From the NCBI GenBank assembly GCA_964479665.1, contig CAYZNN010000005.1, forward strand, positions 62,001 through 126,000: 64,000 nt of DNA. The letters run 5' to 3'. The notes beneath the pieces are model-generated. The model made no database searches. It was given only the letters and a program-made list of their open reading frames with translations, and had not been told where the DNA came from. Shown here one piece after another: positions 61,021 to 64,000 of this stretch. The position numbers and the translations under genes were made by a program. Within the stretch, counting starts at the first letter, position 1. Each line of letters begins with the position of its first letter. This DNA comes from UBA2287 sp964479665 (GTDB lineage: Bacteria; Bacteroidota; Bacteroidia; Bacteroidales; Tenuifilaceae).

Positions 61021-62322
61021 TTATAAACTCCAGTAGGTTAGTCCTTTCGGTCTTTTATTTCGATAAATACCCTTCACATCGATGAAAACGCAACCATTGG
61101 CAGCATATGACTCGAAGAAACCAGAATTTAAGTCGATATACTCGCGATGGCTTACGGCCACAATAATTGCATCGTATTTTCCATTGGGTTCGTTAGCCAT
61201 ATTAAAACCATACTCATGTTTCACTTCATGCGGGTCTGCATAAGGATCAATAATGTCGATATTTTTCACTCCATACGATTCCAGCTCGTTTATAATGTCG
61301 CTAACTTTCGAATTACGAATATCACTTACATCCTCTTTGAATGTTATTCCCATGAGCAATACTCTCGCATCCTTAACATTCTTATCAGCTGCAATAATTT
61401 TTTTTACCGTTTGCTTTGCCACGTAACCTCCCATAGAGTCGTTAATAAATCGACCTGCGCTTATTATTTGAGGATGATAACCTAGCTCTTTGGCTTTGTA
61501 AACCAAATAGTATGGATCGACTCCAATGCAATGCCCTCCAACCAGGCCAGGAAAAAACTTCAAAAAGTTCCATTTGGTACCAGCCGCTTCAAGAACTTCG
61601 TAAGTATTAATTTCCATTCTACTAAAAATGAGCGATAGTTCATTCATAAAAGCGATATTTATGTCGCGCTGGGTATTTTCAATTATTTTTGCCGCTTCGG
61701 CAACTTTTATTGAACTGGCCCTATGAACCCCTGCTGTAATAATCAATTCGTAGGTTTTGGCAATAATTTCAGCAGATTCGCCATCGCAACCAGAACTAAC
61801 CTTCACAATTTTAGTTAGAGTATGGTGCTTATCGCCTGGGTTTATTCTCTCCGGTGAAAAGCCAACTTTAAAATCTTGAATATACTTAAGGCCAGAAATC
61901 TTCTCGAGTAGAGGTACACAATCCTCTTCAGTACAGCCTGGATATACTGTAGATTCGTAAACAACGTAATCGCCTTTCTTTAAAACTTTTCCAACAGTTT
62001 CGGTTGCAGCCAAAACAGGTTTTAGGTCGGGTAAATTGTGTTCATCGATTGGAGTAGGAACGGCTACAATATAAAACTTCGCCTCCTTTAGGTCTTCTAC
62101 TTCCGATGTATAAACAATATCGCAACCTAAAAAAGCTTCGCTTTCGAGTTCACGACTAGGGTCGATCCCCTTTTTCATGAGATCAACCCTATCGGGCTTA
62201 ATATCGAAACCAATAACAGAAATCTTTTTGGCAAATTCAATGGCAATGGGCAATCCAACATAACCCAAACCAATAACAGCCAATTTTTCGTTTTTTGCAA
62301 CTAATGAGTCGTAAAGATTCAT
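61021..62322 (-). CDS. WbpO/TviB-type nucleotide-sugar 6-dehydrogenase
   Basis: 433 residues. It oxidises C6 of UDP-GlcNAc or UDP-GalNAc twice with NAD+, giving the uronic acid. Seen: KLAVIGLGYVGLPIAIEFAK, YIVAVPTPIDEHNLPDL, VYESTVYPGCTEE, FSPERINPGDK, IKVAEAAKIIENTQRDINIA, and the catalytic Cys in GLVGGHCIGVDPYYL. The pattern matches WbpO/TviB rather than UDP-glucose dehydrogenase. With the WbpB/D/E-like genes upstream it fits synthesis of a di-acetamido-uronate. Confidence 0.9.
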   Translation of the reverse strand: MNLYDSLVAKNEKLAVIGLGYVGLPIAIEFAKKISVIGFDIKPDRVDLMKKGIDPSRELESEAFLGCDIVYTSEVEDLKEAKFYIVAVPTPIDEHNLPDLKPVLAATETVGKVLKKGDYVVYESTVYPGCTEEDCVPLLEKISGLKYIQDFKVGFSPERINPGDKHHTLTKIVKVSSGCDGESAEIIAKTYELIITAGVHRASSIKVAEAAKIIENTQRDINIAFMNELSLIFSRMEINTYEVLEAAGTKWNFLKFFPGLVGGHCIGVDPYYLVYKAKELGYHPQIISAGRFINDSMGGYVAKQTVKKIIAADKNVKDARVLLMGITFKEDVSDIRNSKVSDIINELESYGVKNIDIIDPYADPHEVKHEYGFNMANEPNGKYDAIIVAVSHREYIDLNSGFFESYAANGCVFIDVKGIYRNKRPKGLTYWSL

Positions 62323-62331
62323 GGTAAAAAA

Positions 62332-63279
62332 TTATTTCAAGTTATTTAAAATGGGGTGGTATTCCCCTTTCATTCCTATAGGTTGAAAATTCCTTATTTC
62401 GTAAACTGTTTGTATCGATTTTCGAGCATCGGCTAAACCATAACCTCGCCCTTCAAGGATTTCTCGGTAGCTTATTGTATGCAAGTCAGTAAATCCTTCG
62501 CTAAACTCTAGTTCATTCCCTTCAATTGTAATGGAACGGTAGGATCTCTGTCCTCTTTCCTTAATTTGTTTAGGAATATCGTTGAAGTCGACACTAAGGA
62601 ACCATCGAACTCTGGCTCTTTCTAATTGTAAAAAACCTGCTGCCTTATTATGATTCAGAAGATGAACCGTATTTTCATTTACATCGCCAAAAATCCATGA
62701 TAACATATCGAAAAAGTGGACACCGATATTTGTGGCAACCCCACCAGCCTTTTGAACATCGCCCTTCCACGAAATAAAATACCAATGCCCACGACTGGTA
62801 ATGTAAGTAAGATCGATATCGAATATTTTATCGGCCGGAGCTGATTCAACCTGTTCCTTTAGGGCAATAATGGAAGGGTGATGCCTTAGCTGGAGAATTG
62901 TGCTAACCCTTTTACCGGTTTCCTTCTCAATTTCTTCGAGGGCATCAATATTCCATGGATTTAGAACAATTGGCTTTTCGCATATGGCATTAGCTCCCTG
63001 ACGTAAAGCAAAGCGTATGTGGGAATCGTGTAAATAGTTTGGGGTGCAAATACTAACGTAATCGAGTTTAATTCCCTGTCGTTTAATTTTATCGGTATGT
63101 CTATCGAAACGTTCGAATTCAACAAAAAAAACGGCTTCAGGAAAATAGCTATCTAAAATACCTACACAGTCGTGCTTGTCGAGAGCAGACACCAATGTGT
63201 TTCCAGTTTCTTTTATTGCTTTTAAATGGCGAGGAGCAATGAAGCCAGCCGCACCTATTAATGAGAAATTTTTCATCAT
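62332..63279 (-). CDS. WbpB/WlbA-like Gfo/Idh/MocA oxidoreductase
   Basis: 315 residues. N-terminal Rossmann domain (NFSLIGAAGFIAPRHLKAI), sugar-binding motif CEKPIVLNPW (catalytic Lys), and LQLRHHPSIIALK, GHWYFISWKGDVQKAGGVATNIGVHFFDML, signatures of enzymes that oxidise UDP-GlcNAcA at C3. Product would be the substrate for the WbpE-like aminotransferase. 9 bases upstream of the dehydrogenase gene. Confidence 0.88.
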   Translation of the reverse strand: MMKNFSLIGAAGFIAPRHLKAIKETGNTLVSALDKHDCVGILDSYFPEAVFFVEFERFDRHTDKIKRQGIKLDYVSICTPNYLHDSHIRFALRQGANAICEKPIVLNPWNIDALEEIEKETGKRVSTILQLRHHPSIIALKEQVESAPADKIFDIDLTYITSRGHWYFISWKGDVQKAGGVATNIGVHFFDMLSWIFGDVNENTVHLLNHNKAAGFLQLERARVRWFLSVDFNDIPKQIKERGQRSYRSITIEGNELEFSEGFTDLHTISYREILEGRGYGLADARKSIQTVYEIRNFQPIGMKGEYHPILNNLK

Positions 63280-63294
63280 AATATATTGAAATCA

Positions 63295-63873
63295 TTAGCC
63301 TATCCGGCTCACGCTGTCGTTTTCGAGTTTGTATTTAACATTACTTTCGGGGCAAATGGCATATCCTAACAAATCGAATTCTAGTCGGTGTCCAAATTCG
63401 CTCATCCATCCAATTTGCTTACCCGGATTACCAACAATAAGTGCATAGGGTCTTACATCGCGAATTACTACTGCACCTGCTCCAATAAAACAGAATTCAC
63501 CAAGAGTTATTCCACAAACAATTGTTGCATTAGCCCCAATTGTAGCCCCTTTTTTAACTGAGGTTTTAGCATATTCGGCTTTACGATTTACTGCACTACG
63601 TGGGTTTATTACATTTGTAAAAACCATCGAAGGGCCCAAAAAAACATCGTCCTCGCATATTACACCAGTATAAATAGAAACGTTATTTTGAACCTTTACG
63701 TTTCTTCCTAGCACAACTTGAGGAGATACAACTACATTCTGACCTATATTGCAACCATCGCCAATACTACAGTTTGGCATAATATGGCTAAAATGCCATA
63801 TTTTCACTCCCTGTCCAATGGTGCATCCTTCATCGATTACAGCTGTTGGGTGTGCAAAGTAGGTTGTTTGCAT
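63295..63873 (-). CDS. WbpD-like UDP-sugar N-acetyltransferase (hexapeptide repeat)
   Basis: 192 residues of left-handed beta-helix hexapeptide repeats (IGQGVKIWHFSHIMPNCSIG, IGQNVVVSPQVVLG, NNVSIYTGVICEDDVFLGPS, IGANATIVCGITLGEFCFIG). The His in WHFSH is the conserved catalytic position of WbpD. Transfers acetyl from acetyl-CoA to the 3-amino group of UDP-2-acetamido-3-amino-uronate. Follows the aminotransferase gene by 17 bases. Confidence 0.88.
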   Translation of the reverse strand: MQTTYFAHPTAVIDEGCTIGQGVKIWHFSHIMPNCSIGDGCNIGQNVVVSPQVVLGRNVKVQNNVSIYTGVICEDDVFLGPSMVFTNVINPRSAVNRKAEYAKTSVKKGATIGANATIVCGITLGEFCFIGAGAVVIRDVRPYALIVGNPGKQIGWMSEFGHRLEFDLLGYAICPESNVKYKLENDSVSRIG

Positions 63874-63890
63874 AATGTATTTAGGTTAAA

Positions 63891-64000
63891 TTACTCTAAA
63901 CAATTAATTACCGCTTCGGCAATGTACTCTTGAGTTTCATCGTTCAACTCTGTATGCATGGGCAACGAGAATACAGTATTGCAAAGCATTTCAGTTTTCG
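63891..64000 (-). CDS. C-terminal fragment of a WbpE-like DegT/DnrJ/EryC1 aminotransferase
   Basis: The window ends inside this gene. The last 36 residues are visible: KTEMLCNTVFSLPMHTELND then ETQEYIAEAVINCLE and TAA. VFSLPMHTEL is the conserved C-terminal signature of DegT-family sugar aminotransferases, and the position before a WbpD-like gene points to WbpE, which aminates the 3-keto sugar. Confidence 0.75.
   Translation of the reverse strand, partial: KTEMLCNTVFSLPMHTELNDETQEYIAEAVINCLE

Noticed and set aside
1..64000. rRNA, tRNA, tmRNA genes and insertion sequences
   Set aside because: No tRNA-like CCA-ended cloverleaf text, rRNA words, transposase domains or terminal inverted repeats with target duplications were recognised by eye.

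Overview
This window looks like chromosomal DNA of a Bacteroidota bacterium, most likely of the Bacteroidales/Marinilabiliales kind. The grounds are a secreted protein with a type IX secretion (T9SS) C-terminal sorting signal, many Bacteroidota-type promoter elements (TAnnTTTG around -7, often with TTG/TTTG 19-21 nt upstream), genes that rarely carry a Shine-Dalgarno sequence, and families characteristic of the phylum (DUF4293, a DUF6913-like protein, a large secreted beta-rich protein, a UvrA lacking two zinc cysteines). The placement is inference from content; no rRNA or tRNA gene was seen.

Layout. 1-1.7 kb: the 3' part of a multidomain T9SS cargo protein. 1.8-3.1 kb: rsmE and a YfcE-like phosphoesterase, divergent from overlapping promoters. 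3.1-3.6 kb: gene-poor, structured DNA with a remnant of an RHS-repeat protein. 3.6-11.8 kb (minus): an apparent operon mazG - dipeptide-type ABC permease - tpiA - prmA - 1521-residue secreted protein. 11.8-17.2 kb: a SAM hydroxide adenosyltransferase-family protein, DUF4293, an exported alpha/beta hydrolase, a compact SPFH / ribbon-helix-helix / zinc-ribbon operon behind a palindromic operator candidate, and an ECF sigma factor that starts at TTG behind a strong Shine-Dalgarno. 17.4-25 kb: uvrA, an envelope gene pair, a helical repeat protein, the first of two dihydroorotate-dehydrogenase-like paralogues, and a CDF transporter with yggS. 25-31.4 kb: serC-serA-DUF1015, comB-like, gcvT and nth. 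31.4-37.4 kb: a structured intergenic element, an M16 peptidase and clpB. 37.4-42.3 kb: creD, an Hpt-STAS signalling pair, an AlaX-like editing protein, OsmC, SfsA and an uncharacterised protein. 42.4-49.7 kb (minus): TPR-methyltransferase-mgsA, and an operon of a 59-residue winged-helix protein, ligA, DUF6913-like, dapA and the second DHOD-like paralogue. 49.8-51.5 kb: a GH13 glycosidase. 51.5-59.7 kb (minus): a metal island with a CDF exporter, a doubly broken cation transporter, a complete CusC/CusA/CusB-type RND efflux system and two His-rich exported small proteins. 59.9 kb to the end (minus): a nucleotide-sugar cluster (WbpE-, WbpD-, WbpB-, WbpO/TviB-like proteins and a UDP-glucuronate-type epimerase) fitting synthesis of an acetamido-uronic acid for surface polysaccharide.

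Most of the window is ordinary housekeeping and envelope biology. The least explained parts are the RNA-like element at about 31.6 kb, the SPFH/RHH/zinc-ribbon operon with its palindrome, the DHOD-like pair without the usual catalytic motif, the 1521-residue envelope protein, the abrupt composition change inside the first gene, and the palindromes upstream of clpB, osmC and the DUF1015 gene. I did not find convincing evidence of a wholly new defence or mobile system.
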